Part shown: positions 34,428 through 42,365 of the stretch, in pieces
How positions within the stretch are numbered: position 1 is the first letter of the stretch
How the letters are laid out: every line of letters begins with the position of its first letter
Source of the DNA: Bacilli bacterium
GTDB taxonomy: Bacteria; Bacillota_I; Bacilli_A; RF39; UBA660
Length of the DNA stretch: 64,000 nucleotides
Reading direction: 5' to 3'
Assembly: GCA_017416535.1 (NCBI GenBank)
Contig: JAFQCG010000001.1
Location: forward strand, 761,013-825,012
The notes under the pieces: model-generated
Told to the model about the DNA's origin: nothing
The model's input: only the letters and a program-made list of their open reading frames with translations
Databases searched by the model: none
Program-made: the position numbers and the translations under genes

Positions 34428-35017
34428 TGAGAAAAGAAAAGTTAGATGAATTACATAGTTATATTGAAGAATTAAAGGTTAAGAAAATGGAGTTGATTGA
34501 TGCTCATAGTAGATTTTTAACTAGTGAAAGATATAGCGTTGAATTAAATAATGGACATACTATGGTTAGAGAAAAAATGGTTAAGAACGGAAGAGATGGT
34601 AGTGCGGCTATCATCCTTCCTGTAACTGTTGAAGGTAATACTTTATTAGTTGTTCAACCTAGAGTCTTTTCTAAACAAGGTATAGGTGTTGAATTGCCTG
34701 CAGGTTATCTTGATGAGGGTGAAACTCATGCTGGGGCTGCATATAGGGAACTTTTAGAGGAAACTGGTTATGTACCAGAAAATTTAAGATTTCTTGGAGC
34801 TTTCTATCAGGATCAAGGTTGTTCTGCTGCGTTTAATAAAGCATTTTTAGCAGAAGGGTGTAGAAGGGTTTCTGAACAACATTTAGATGGAGATGAATTT
34901 ATAAGATATTTTGAATGTAGTGTTGATGAAATGTTAGAGCTTGTAGATATGGGTTATATCAATGATTGTCAGTCCCAACTTGCAATAGAAAGAAGTAGAC
35001 AATATTTAAAAAAATAG
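34427..35017 (+). CDS. NUDIX hydrolase, ADP-ribose pyrophosphatase type
   Basis: A 196-residue protein with a complete Nudix box from about residue 98: Gly-Tyr-Leu-Asp-Glu-Gly-Glu then RELLEETGY near 109-117. The LPAGYLDEGE start is typical of ADP-ribose diphosphatases, which split ADP-ribose into AMP and ribose-5-phosphate. It is translationally coupled to pncB, which fits a role in recycling ADP-ribose for PRPP. Substrate not proven; other sugar nucleotides are possible. Confidence 0.88.
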   Translation: MRKEKLDELHSYIEELKVKKMELIDAHSRFLTSERYSVELNNGHTMVREKMVKNGRDGSAAIILPVTVEGNTLLVVQPRVFSKQGIGVELPAGYLDEGETHAGAAYRELLEETGYVPENLRFLGAFYQDQGCSAAFNKAFLAEGCRRVSEQHLDGDEFIRYFECSVDEMLELVDMGYINDCQSQLAIERSRQYLKK

Positions 35018-35044
35018 GATAAAATAAATTTAGGAGATGATTTT

Positions 35045-36964
35045 ATGAAGAATTTAGGGTTTGTTAGAGTAGGAAGTATAGTTAATAAACTTGTGTTGGC
35101 TGATCCTATTAATAATGCGAATGAATTGGTTAAAATGATTAAGAAAGCTGAAAGAGAAGATGTTGCAATTGTTTCAACACCTCAACTTTCTTTAACTGGT
35201 TATACTTGCGGAGATTTATTCTTTCAAGAAAAATTATTAACAAGTGCAATTGAAGGACTTGAAATTATCTTAGGTGAAACAAAAGAATTAGATATTATTT
35301 CTATTATTGGTATGCCTTTAAAAATTGATAATGGAATTTATAATGTAGCAGTTGTTGTAAATAGAGGTGAAATTTTAGGGATTGTTCCTAAAATAAATAT
35401 TCCAAATTATACAGAAGAGGCAAGATGGTTTAGTGATAGTTCTAAACTTGTGTGCGATGAAATTACTTTATTAGGACAAGAAGTGTTAGTTAATACTAAT
35501 ATGATTTTTAGAGATATTAATAATAAAAATATTTCTTTTGCAGTAGAGATTTCAGAAGATTTAGAAGATGCTAATGCAATTAGTGTTCAACATACTGCAA
35601 ACGGAGCTAATATTATTTTGAATTTAGCAAGTAGTAATGAAGTCGTTGGTAGAAACAAATATCGTCATGAACTAATTAAGAATCATTCTAAAAAAAATAT
35701 TTGTGCTTATGTTTATGCATCAAGTGGAATTGGTGAATCTACATCTGATTTAGTATTTAGTGGTGCTAGTATGATTTATGAAGATGGTCATAAGTTAGCT
35801 GAAAACAATTTATATGATTTTAATAGTAATTTAATATTTGCTGATGTTGATGTAGATAAACTTGTTAATTTACGTTGTAGAAATAATAATTTTAATGTAA
35901 ATGCTGGTATGGATATCTATGAAGTTGTAGAAGTTTTGGTAAAAGATTCTAAGAAGTTTAATAGAGAATATAAAGAATATCCATTTGTACCTAAAAACGA
36001 TAATGAAAGAGCTGAAAGATGTGAAGAAATCTTTAAGATTCAAGCTGCCGGTCTTGCTAGACGTTTGGTACAATTAAATTATCCTAAATGTGTACTTGGT
36101 ATTTCTGGAGGATTAGATTCTACGCTTGCTTTCTTAGTTGTAGCTGAGGCTTATAAAATGTTAGGTCTTGATAATAAAGATATTATTGGTGTTACAATGC
36201 CTGGTTTTGGTACTACTGGAAGAACTTATAATAATGCTTGCGATTTTGTTAGAGCATATGGAGCAACTTTAAAAGAAGTAAGTATTAAAGATGCTGCTAT
36301 TTTACATATGAAAGATATTGGTTTGGATGAAAATGATCGAAGTGTTGCCTATGAAAACCTACAAGCTCGTGAAAGAACTCAAATTTTAATGGATATTGCT
36401 AATATGATGAATGGATTTGTAATTGGTACTGGAGATTTATCAGAACTTGCACTTGGTTGGTGTACTTATAATGGTGATCATATGAGCATGTATAGCGTAA
36501 ATGGAGCTATTCCAAAAACACTTGTAAGATACTTAGTAGATTATGTTGCGGATAATAGTGAAGATGATAAGAAAAAAGTGTTAAAAGATATTTTAGATAC
36601 ACCAATTTCTCCTGAATTATTACCTCCTGATAAAGCAGGTAATATCTTACAACAAACAGAATCTAGTATTGGACCATATGTATTACATGATTTTTACTTA
36701 TATCATTTCTTAAAATATGGAGCTTCTCCTAAAAAGATTTATTTCTTAGCTCAAGAAACTTTTAAAGGCAAGTTTGATAATGATACTTTAAAGAAGTGGT
36801 TAAAAGTTTTTGTTAAAAGATTCTTTACTCAACAATTTAAGAGAAACTGTGTTCCAGATGGAATTAAAGTTGGAACTATTGGTCTTTCTCCAAGAGGAGA
36901 TTTGAGAATGCCTAGTGATTCATTCTATAACATTTGGTTAAAAGAAGTTGAAGAATTAGATTAA
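35045..36964 (+). CDS. nadE: NAD synthetase with a degenerate glutaminase domain
   Basis: A 639-residue protein: an N-terminal nitrilase-fold domain (1-300) and a C-terminal ATP-pyrophosphatase synthetase (P-loop SGGLDST near 354-360) that amidates NaAD to NAD. In normal NadE the nitrilase triad is Glu-Lys-Cys, in FPELxLTGY, KxxxPNY and EICEDLW. Here the matching positions are Gln47 (TPQLSLTGY), Lys116 (PKINIPNY) and Ser170 (VEISEDLE). Two of three residues are lost, so glutamine hydrolysis should not work and NH3 should be the nitrogen source. Length is complete and the frame intact. SD aggagatg. Confidence 0.93.
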   Translation: MKNLGFVRVGSIVNKLVLADPINNANELVKMIKKAEREDVAIVSTPQLSLTGYTCGDLFFQEKLLTSAIEGLEIILGETKELDIISIIGMPLKIDNGIYNVAVVVNRGEILGIVPKINIPNYTEEARWFSDSSKLVCDEITLLGQEVLVNTNMIFRDINNKNISFAVEISEDLEDANAISVQHTANGANIILNLASSNEVVGRNKYRHELIKNHSKKNICAYVYASSGIGESTSDLVFSGASMIYEDGHKLAENNLYDFNSNLIFADVDVDKLVNLRCRNNNFNVNAGMDIYEVVEVLVKDSKKFNREYKEYPFVPKNDNERAERCEEIFKIQAAGLARRLVQLNYPKCVLGISGGLDSTLAFLVVAEAYKMLGLDNKDIIGVTMPGFGTTGRTYNNACDFVRAYGATLKEVSIKDAAILHMKDIGLDENDRSVAYENLQARERTQILMDIANMMNGFVIGTGDLSELALGWCTYNGDHMSMYSVNGAIPKTLVRYLVDYVADNSEDDKKKVLKDILDTPISPELLPPDKAGNILQQTESSIGPYVLHDFYLYHFLKYGASPKKIYFLAQETFKGKFDNDTLKKWLKVFVKRFFTQQFKRNCVPDGIKVGTIGLSPRGDLRMPSDSFYNIWLKEVEELD

Positions 36965-36965
36965 A

Positions 36966-36990
36966 GGGGGAGGAATACTCCTTCTTTTTT
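36966..36990 (+). terminator. Intrinsic terminator after nadE
   Basis: GGGGGAG (36966-36972), loop GAATA, CTCCTTC (36978-36984, two G-T pairs), then TTTTTT. Confidence 0.75.
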
Positions 36991-37018
36991 TGACTATATA
37001 TGTATTTTGTGCTATAAT
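36990..37018 (+). promoter_or_regulatory. Near-consensus promoter inside the NAD island
   Basis: TTGACT (36990-36995), 17-base spacer, TATAAT (37013-37018). No copy of the NAD operator is present, so the next two genes are not expected to be under the same repressor. Confidence 0.8.
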
Positions 37019-37043
37019 ATAAAGCACTATTTGGGGGTGTACT

Positions 37044-37409
37044 ATGAAATTTATTTATAATGAAGAAATGACTAAAACTGTTGTACAAAATTATTTTAAA
37101 AAAAATGAGGATATTGAAGGTGAACTTGTAATAAGTTGTGGTTCGAGAAAAATTCCAATGTGTGGTAGAGCATTTGTTGAATATGATGCTCCATATGTTA
37201 GTTTTAGATTAAAAGGTTCAATGGAAATAGATGGAGAAAAACAACCTGTTGAATTAGTGGTTTCGGAAGATGAAGTAACTAATGCTTTTACTACTTTGAT
37301 TGAAGCATCAGGTAGAAAAGTTAAAAAGATTTCAATGGATTTCGATGAGAAAAAATTTAATTGTGTAGCAATTGAAGCTGTTGCTAAGAGAAAAGTGAAG
37401 GGAAGATAA
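37044..37409 (+). CDS. Hypothetical protein, 121 aa, in the NAD island
   Basis: Not recognised. A small soluble alpha/beta protein (EGELVISCGSRKIPMCGRAF near 27-46; two Cys at about 32 and 40). The C-terminus is Lys/Arg-rich (AVAKRKVKGR). No signal or membrane helix. SD gggggtg. It is followed after two bases by another unknown gene, so they form a two-gene operon with its own strong promoter and a terminator after the second gene. Location between nadE and prs suggests a link to nucleotide or NAD metabolism, but only by position. Confidence 0.72.
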   Translation: MKFIYNEEMTKTVVQNYFKKNEDIEGELVISCGSRKIPMCGRAFVEYDAPYVSFRLKGSMEIDGEKQPVELVVSEDEVTNAFTTLIEASGRKVKKISMDFDEKKFNCVAIEAVAKRKVKGR

Positions 37410-37411
37410 TT

Positions 37412-38362
37412 ATGGCTAGAGAACAATTAAAGGTTAAATTATTTAAAGAATATACAAAAGATGAACAAATTGAATTAATGTTTCATTGGTTCTATTATTA
37501 TGGTAAATCTCCTGTTTCTTTTGCAGAAATGGATAGATTTAAGAAGTTAATGGATGAAGATATGGATTTTGTAAAGAGAGCTGCGCTTGTTGCATGGGCA
37601 AGAGAAGAAATGCCGCAATCACTTGTGAATGCGTTACGTGGTGATTTTGAAAAGTATCGTGAAGAAATAATTAATGTTTCAACTACATTAGAATTTGAAG
37701 ATTATGAAGATAGATTGGAAAAAGAACTTATTGCTGAACTAGTTAGTACTTATAATAATCCAAAGCCTTCAGTTCCAATGAGTGATGATCAAATTATGGA
37801 TGAAGTTTGTAGAATGTTTGGAATAGATTCTTCAAATGTACAAGTGCTAAAAGTTAGTGCTAAAGATATTTTAGAAGAAAATTCAGATGTTTTACTTACA
37901 AGTGAAAGAGTTCATGAAGTTTATCGCGAATGTTTATTAAAAGATGAAGAATTAGTAGATGGTGAACCTGGAGTAGATTTTACTGTTGGTGAAGGAATAA
38001 TGCGTACTGTTGTTTTTAATTCAGAAAGATTAGGAAAAAATAAAGATACAATTATTTCTATGATTGATCAATTAGATGGTATTGATGAAGTTTCTTCGTT
38101 TGTGAGATTTTGTATGGATAAAAATGGTAGACAATGGACTGGTGAACATGCTACTATGGATGAATTGATGCAATTGGGTGTAGCTACTGATGTAATTCAA
38201 TATGCACTTCCTCGTGAGTTATGGCCTGTTGTAGGTGGAGTACCACTTGTTGCAAGAATCCATGAAAAGGATAATGAGGAATTAATAAGTCATAAACCAA
38301 AAGAATTTAAAAAGGTTAGAGCTGATCTTAGTAAAGGAATATATAGAAGAGATGCTAAATAA
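37412..38362 (+). CDS. Hypothetical protein, 316 aa, in the NAD island
   Basis: Not recognised. A soluble, acidic, mostly helical protein with no Cys cluster. Stretches such as FHWFYYYGKSPVSFAEMDRF near 25-44 and the C-terminal LPRELWPVVGGVPLVARIHEK near 275-295 look conserved in character but match no family I know. It starts two bases after the preceding unknown gene and ends in a terminator whose loop holds the stop codon. Probably acts with its 121-residue partner. Confidence 0.72.
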   Translation: MAREQLKVKLFKEYTKDEQIELMFHWFYYYGKSPVSFAEMDRFKKLMDEDMDFVKRAALVAWAREEMPQSLVNALRGDFEKYREEIINVSTTLEFEDYEDRLEKELIAELVSTYNNPKPSVPMSDDQIMDEVCRMFGIDSSNVQVLKVSAKDILEENSDVLLTSERVHEVYRECLLKDEELVDGEPGVDFTVGEGIMRTVVFNSERLGKNKDTIISMIDQLDGIDEVSSFVRFCMDKNGRQWTGEHATMDELMQLGVATDVIQYALPRELWPVVGGVPLVARIHEKDNEELISHKPKEFKKVRADLSKGIYRRDAK

Positions 38363-38377
38363 TGGCATCTTTTTTTG
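38350..38377 (+). terminator. Intrinsic terminator with the stop codon in its loop
   Basis: AGATGC (38350-38355) pairs with GCATCT (38365-38370); the stop TAA (38360-38362) is in the loop; TTTTTTT follows. Confidence 0.88.
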
Positions 38378-38394
38378 TTTTTTATAAAAAACTA

Positions 38395-38423
38395 TTGACT
38401 TTTATCTTTGTTATTAATATAAT
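38395..38423 (+). promoter_or_regulatory. Near-consensus promoter of the prs-nadD operon
   Basis: TTGACT (38395-38400), 17-base spacer, TATAAT (38418-38423), with the -10 inside operator copy 4, exactly as at pncA. Confidence 0.88.
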
Positions 38424-38434
38424 GATAATAACAA
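38408..38434. promoter_or_regulatory. NAD-island operator copy 4 (perfect palindrome)
   Basis: TTGTTATTA (38408-38416), nine-base spacer, TAATAACAA (38426-38434): all nine arm pairs match, and one further pair extends it on each side. Confidence 0.82.
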
Positions 38435-38463
38435 ATGAAATTAATTTGTATTTTTTATAAAAT

Positions 38464-38490
38464 ATGTTATTAATACAATGTTAATAAGAA
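38464..38490. promoter_or_regulatory. NAD-island operator copy 5 (prs leader)
   Basis: ATGTTATTA (38464-38472), spacer ATACAATGT, TAATAAGAA (38482-38490; 8 of 9 match). It is 56 bases from copy 4, the same interval as between copies 1 and 2. Confidence 0.72.
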
Positions 38491-38510
38491 AAATAGATAG
38501 GAGAATTGAT

Positions 38511-39584
38511 ATGAGTAAATTAAAATTAGTGGTGTTAAACAATATTTTAGATTTAGGTAATAAGGTTAATGATCATTTAAAAGAGATGAATAAAACAAAT
38601 AGAGATTTTATTGCCAAGATGAAAAGTGATCGTTTTAGCAATGGTGAAGGAAAAGTTTCTTTGAATGAAAGTGTAAATGGTGATGATTTATACATAATTA
38701 GTGATGTTGGTAATTATGGTATAAGTTATATGATGCATGGTAGAGAACATTTTATGTCACCTGATGAACACTTTGAAGATATAAAAAGAGTTATAGCGGC
38801 AACTAGTGGTCATGCTTCTAAAATTAATGTAGTGATGCCACTTCTTTATCAATCAAGACAACATAAAAGAAGAGGCAACGAATCTTTAGATTGTGCAATA
38901 AGTTTACAAGAACTTGAAAGAATTGGAGTGGATAATATAATTACATTTGATGCTCATGATCCGAGTATTTGTAATGCAATTCCAAGACTTCCTTTTGAGA
39001 ATTTTTATCCTACACATACAATATTAGAGGAATTAATTGAAAATGAAGAAATTAATGATTTACTTGTTATTAGTCCTGATATGGGTGCGATGGAGAGAGC
39101 TAGATATTATGCAGATATGTTAGGATGTGATGTAGGTGTATTTTATAAAAGAAGAGATTTATCTAAGGTTGTTAATGGAAAAAATCCTATTGTTGAGCAT
39201 ATGTATATGGGAGCTGATGTTAAAGGTAAGGATGTTTTAATTGTAGATGATATGATTGCATCAGGTGGTTCTATGATTGAAGTGTGTTGTCATTTAAGAG
39301 AAAAAGGTGCTAGAAAAATTTATTTAATTGCAACATTTGCTTTATTTACTGAAGGAATTAGTAAATTTGTTGATGCATATGATAAAGGATTGTTTGATAA
39401 ACTTTATTCAACTAATTTATCTTATGTACCAGATGAGATAAAGAATAATAATTGGTATGTTGATGTAGATTGTTCTAGATATTTAGCATTAATTATTGAT
39501 ACAATAAATAAGAAAGGTGATATTGAATCACTTTGGAATGTAAAAAAGAAAATAATTGATAAAATTAGAAAGAAGTTGGGATAA
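38511..39584 (+). CDS. prs: Ribose-phosphate pyrophosphokinase (PRPP synthetase), divergent
   Basis: A 357-residue enzyme making PRPP from ribose-5-phosphate and ATP. Signatures: FSNGEGKVSLNESV near 43-56 (compare FSDGE in Prs), TFDAHDPS near 143-150 (metal site), and the PRPP loop LIVDDMIASGGSM near 243-255. It is longer than the usual 310-320 residues and diverged. ATG 38511 follows atagga; the 38478 start lies within the operator. Under NAD-type operators and next to nadD, it looks like a dedicated PRPP source for PncB. A housekeeping prs may exist elsewhere. Confidence 0.9.
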   Translation: MSKLKLVVLNNILDLGNKVNDHLKEMNKTNRDFIAKMKSDRFSNGEGKVSLNESVNGDDLYIISDVGNYGISYMMHGREHFMSPDEHFEDIKRVIAATSGHASKINVVMPLLYQSRQHKRRGNESLDCAISLQELERIGVDNIITFDAHDPSICNAIPRLPFENFYPTHTILEELIENEEINDLLVISPDMGAMERARYYADMLGCDVGVFYKRRDLSKVVNGKNPIVEHMYMGADVKGKDVLIVDDMIASGGSMIEVCCHLREKGARKIYLIATFALFTEGISKFVDAYDKGLFDKLYSTNLSYVPDEIKNNNWYVDVDCSRYLALIIDTINKKGDIESLWNVKKKIIDKIRKKLG

Positions 39585-40165
39585 TGAAAATTGGTATATT
39601 AGGCGGTAGTTTTAATCCTCCTCATAAAATGCATTTTAATATGGGGTTAGATTTATTAGAGAAAAATTATGTAGATAAAATTGTTTATGTTCCAACAGGT
39701 AGTAAATATAAATATAAAAATAATTTAGTTCAAGATGAACATAGATTTAAAATGTTAGAGTTAATGATAAAAAATGATGATAGATTTGAAGTAAGTGATT
39801 TTGAACTAAAAGATTATGTCGTATATACTTGTGATACATTAAAACATTTTCAAGAAAAATATCCTAATGATGAAATTTATTTTGTATGTGGTGCAGATAA
39901 TTTAAGTTATGTTGATGAATGGAAAAATGGTATTTATTTACTTTCAAATTATAAGTTTTTAGTAATTAAAAGATATACCGATGATATTGATGAGATCTTG
40001 AAAAGGTTTAGTAAATATAAAGAAAATATTATTGTTACTGATATTAATCCTAATAGTTTATCTTCTACTTTAATTAGAGAAAAGATTAAGAATAAAGAAG
40101 ATATTTTAGATTTATTAGATGTAGATGTATATGAGTATATTATCGAAAATAATCTTTATGAATAG
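39584..40165 (+). CDS. nadD: Nicotinate-nucleotide adenylyltransferase
   Basis: A 193-residue adenylyltransferase that turns NaMN and ATP into NaAD. The GGSFNPPH motif (residues 7-14, containing the HxxH-type ATP site with H17) and the C-terminal SSTLIREKI (ISSTxIR) near 165 are diagnostic. CGADNLSYVDEW near 104-115 is the typical NaMN-binding stretch. It overlaps prs by one base and is followed at nine bases by the ADP-ribosylglycohydrolase. Confidence 0.95.
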   Translation: MKIGILGGSFNPPHKMHFNMGLDLLEKNYVDKIVYVPTGSKYKYKNNLVQDEHRFKMLELMIKNDDRFEVSDFELKDYVVYTCDTLKHFQEKYPNDEIYFVCGADNLSYVDEWKNGIYLLSNYKFLVIKRYTDDIDEILKRFSKYKENIIVTDINPNSLSSTLIREKIKNKEDILDLLDVDVYEYIIENNLYE

Positions 40166-40174
40166 AGGTGTTTT

Positions 40175-41035
40175 ATGTTAGGGGCAATTATTGGAGATGT
40201 TGCAGGATCTTATTTAGAAGTTTTAGAAGTTAATGAAATAAAAAATGGTCATAGAAGTTATGATGAGAGAATTAAGATATTAGATAGAAATAATCCTTTG
40301 TTTACGGATGATTGTTCTTGTACTGATGATTCTATATTGACTATGGCAATATATGATGCGATTGTTAATGGGAATTGTGAGTATGAAAAGTATTTAAGAG
40401 AATATGGTCTTAGAGAGGTAAATGAGGGAATTGATTTATATGGAAGAAGTAGATTTGGAAGTGGTTTTGTTAAATGGTTAGAAGGTAATTTTCAAGGAGA
40501 AAGTTATGGCAATGGTGCTGCTATGAGGATAGGACCAGTTGGATATTTGTTTGGTACGATTGATGAAGTTAAAGAACAAGTAAGATTAGCTACTATTCCT
40601 TCGCATAATCATGTTGATGCTATTAAGGGAGCGGAGGCAGTTGCTGTTACAATATTTTTACTTAGAACAGGGCACTCTAAAGAAGATGTTTATGAATATA
40701 TAAAAAGAAATTATTATGATCTTAATTATGATTTAGAAGATTTACAAAGAAATAATGTGTTTTCTTCTAAAAGTAGTGTAAGTGTACCACAAGCTTTATA
40801 TGTTTTCTTTCAATCTGATAATTTTGAGGATTCAATTAGAAAGGCTTTATCTATTGGAGGAGATAGTGATACAATTGCTTGTATAGTTGGTTCTATTAGT
40901 GAAGCATATTATGGAATTGATGAAAAGTTAAAAGAAGAAGTAAAACCATATATAAAAGATTATATGATGCCTCTTTTAAAGAAAAAGTATTATAGTAGTT
41001 TTGAAAAGGAGAAAAATAATGAAAGATTTAGTTAA
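40175..41035 (+). CDS. ADP-ribosylglycohydrolase family protein (DraG/ARH type)
   Basis: A 286-residue all-helical hydrolase that removes ADP-ribose from proteins or small molecules using two magnesium ions. Metal motifs are intact: N-terminal GAIIGDVAGS, CTDDSILTMA near 49-58, and C-terminal GGDSDTIACIVGSI near 228-241. GNGAAMRIGPVGYLFG near 112-127 is also standard. Its position between nadD and pncC, in an operon behind two NAD operators, ties ADP-ribose release to NAD salvage. Which ADP-ribosyl substrate it acts on is unknown. Confidence 0.93.
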   Translation: MLGAIIGDVAGSYLEVLEVNEIKNGHRSYDERIKILDRNNPLFTDDCSCTDDSILTMAIYDAIVNGNCEYEKYLREYGLREVNEGIDLYGRSRFGSGFVKWLEGNFQGESYGNGAAMRIGPVGYLFGTIDEVKEQVRLATIPSHNHVDAIKGAEAVAVTIFLLRTGHSKEDVYEYIKRNYYDLNYDLEDLQRNNVFSSKSSVSVPQALYVFFQSDNFEDSIRKALSIGGDSDTIACIVGSISEAYYGIDEKLKEEVKPYIKDYMMPLLKKKYYSSFEKEKNNERFS

Positions 41036-41486
41036 TTTATTAATAGAAAAAAAGAAAACAATTTCAACAATGGAATCTTGTACTGGTGGTGGAGTTAGTA
41101 ATGCAATTACTAATATTGAAGGTGCAAGTGAAATATTAAAATATAGTGCAGTTACTTATTCTAATGAATATAAAATTAAAATGGGTGTATCTAGTGAAGT
41201 TATTGATAAATATAGTGTTTATAGTGAAGAATGTAGTATTGAGATGAGTAAAAATATTTCTTCTTTTGCAGGAAGTGACTTTGGTGTAGGTATTACTGGT
41301 AAATTAAATAGAGTGGATGTTAATAATCCTTATGGTGAAGATAATGTTGTATTTATCAGTATTTATGATAGAAATAATGATAGGTTCTATAATGATAAAG
41401 TAGAAGCTACACTTGGAAGTAGAAAAGAAAATAAAGAACTTGTTATTAATAGAATTATTGATATGATGAAAGATATTTTAAAATAG
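41019..41486 (+). CDS. pncC: Nicotinamide-nucleotide amidase (CinA C-terminal domain)
   Basis: A 155-residue stand-alone CinA C-terminal domain, which in other bacteria is the NMN deamidase PncC, converting NMN to NaMN. TMESCTGGGVSNAITNIEGAS near 14-34 and FGVGITGKLN near 85-94 are the family marks. ATG 41019 lies eight bases after aaaggag; the 41001 start is upstream of that site. It overlaps the ADP-ribosylglycohydrolase by 17 bases. In this setting the NMN amidase role is more likely than a competence role. Confidence 0.87.
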   Translation: MKDLVNLLIEKKKTISTMESCTGGGVSNAITNIEGASEILKYSAVTYSNEYKIKMGVSSEVIDKYSVYSEECSIEMSKNISSFAGSDFGVGITGKLNRVDVNNPYGEDNVVFISIYDRNNDRFYNDKVEATLGSRKENKELVINRIIDMMKDILK

Positions 41487-41540
41487 TATTTTTATTATAA
41501 ATTTTATGTTATAATCAGATTATGAATATGAGGTGGAAGT

Positions 41541-42365
41541 ATGAGCGAATATAAAAGTGAAGCAGAATTTTTAAAAAATTATGATTCTAGTATGTTTGAA
41601 AAGTTAAGTATGACTGCAGATATATTACTTGTAAGTGTATCTGATCAAGAACAAACTAATTATCGTAAGACAAGTACAAAGATGATGAGTATATTACTTG
41701 CTAAAAGAGATGATTATCCTTACAAGGGTAAATGGTGTGTTCCCGGAGGTTTCTTAGATGTAAAAGGTGAAACTTTGGAAGAATGTGCTAAGAGAGTTTT
41801 AAAAAGGGAAACTAACTTAGAAGATATTTATTTAGAACAATTATATACATTTGATGGATTAGATAGAGATCCAAGAATGAGAGTTGTTTCTACATCTTAT
41901 GTTGCATTAGTAGATAAGAATAAGTTAACTCAAAAAGTAGAACATGCGTCTTGGTTTGATGTTACATTAATTGAAGAAAAAGATAATGTAGTTGAAATTA
42001 CTTTAGATAATGGTGAAGAAGTTATTAGATTTGCTGTTAAGAAAGTATTAAGAGAAAAAACAACTGATAGATATGATTTTGAAGTAATTGAAAATGAAAA
42101 AATTGCATTTGATCATGCTAAAGTTATTCTTTCAGGATTAGAAAGAATAAGAAATAAAGTTAATTATACTGATATTGTATTTAATATGATGCCTGAGTAT
42201 TTCACATTAGGTGAATTACAACAAGTATATGAAGTGATTTTAAATAAGAAATTACTTGATCCAGCTTTTCGAAGAATTATTGCTGATAAGGTTGAAAAAA
42301 CAAATAAGATGAGAACTGGTGGAGGACATAGACCATCTTACTTGTTTAAGTATAAGAAGAATTAA
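41541..42365 (+). CDS. nrtR: NrtR-type NUDIX-fold transcription regulator
   Basis: A 274-residue protein with an N-terminal Nudix-fold domain (20-165) and a C-terminal winged helix (about 200-274: MPEYFTLGELQQVYEVIL, then LLDPAFRRIIADKV and the RPSYLFKY end), the NrtR plan. The Nudix box is degenerate: where catalytic enzymes have REUxEE this one reads RVLKRE, so it should bind but not cut its ligand. NrtR proteins repress NAD genes and are released by ADP-ribose-like ligands. It is the best candidate to read the five operators in this island. One base overlaps with nadK. No operator copy precedes it. Confidence 0.88.
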   Translation: MSEYKSEAEFLKNYDSSMFEKLSMTADILLVSVSDQEQTNYRKTSTKMMSILLAKRDDYPYKGKWCVPGGFLDVKGETLEECAKRVLKRETNLEDIYLEQLYTFDGLDRDPRMRVVSTSYVALVDKNKLTQKVEHASWFDVTLIEEKDNVVEITLDNGEEVIRFAVKKVLREKTTDRYDFEVIENEKIAFDHAKVILSGLERIRNKVNYTDIVFNMMPEYFTLGELQQVYEVILNKKLLDPAFRRIIADKVEKTNKMRTGGGHRPSYLFKYKKN

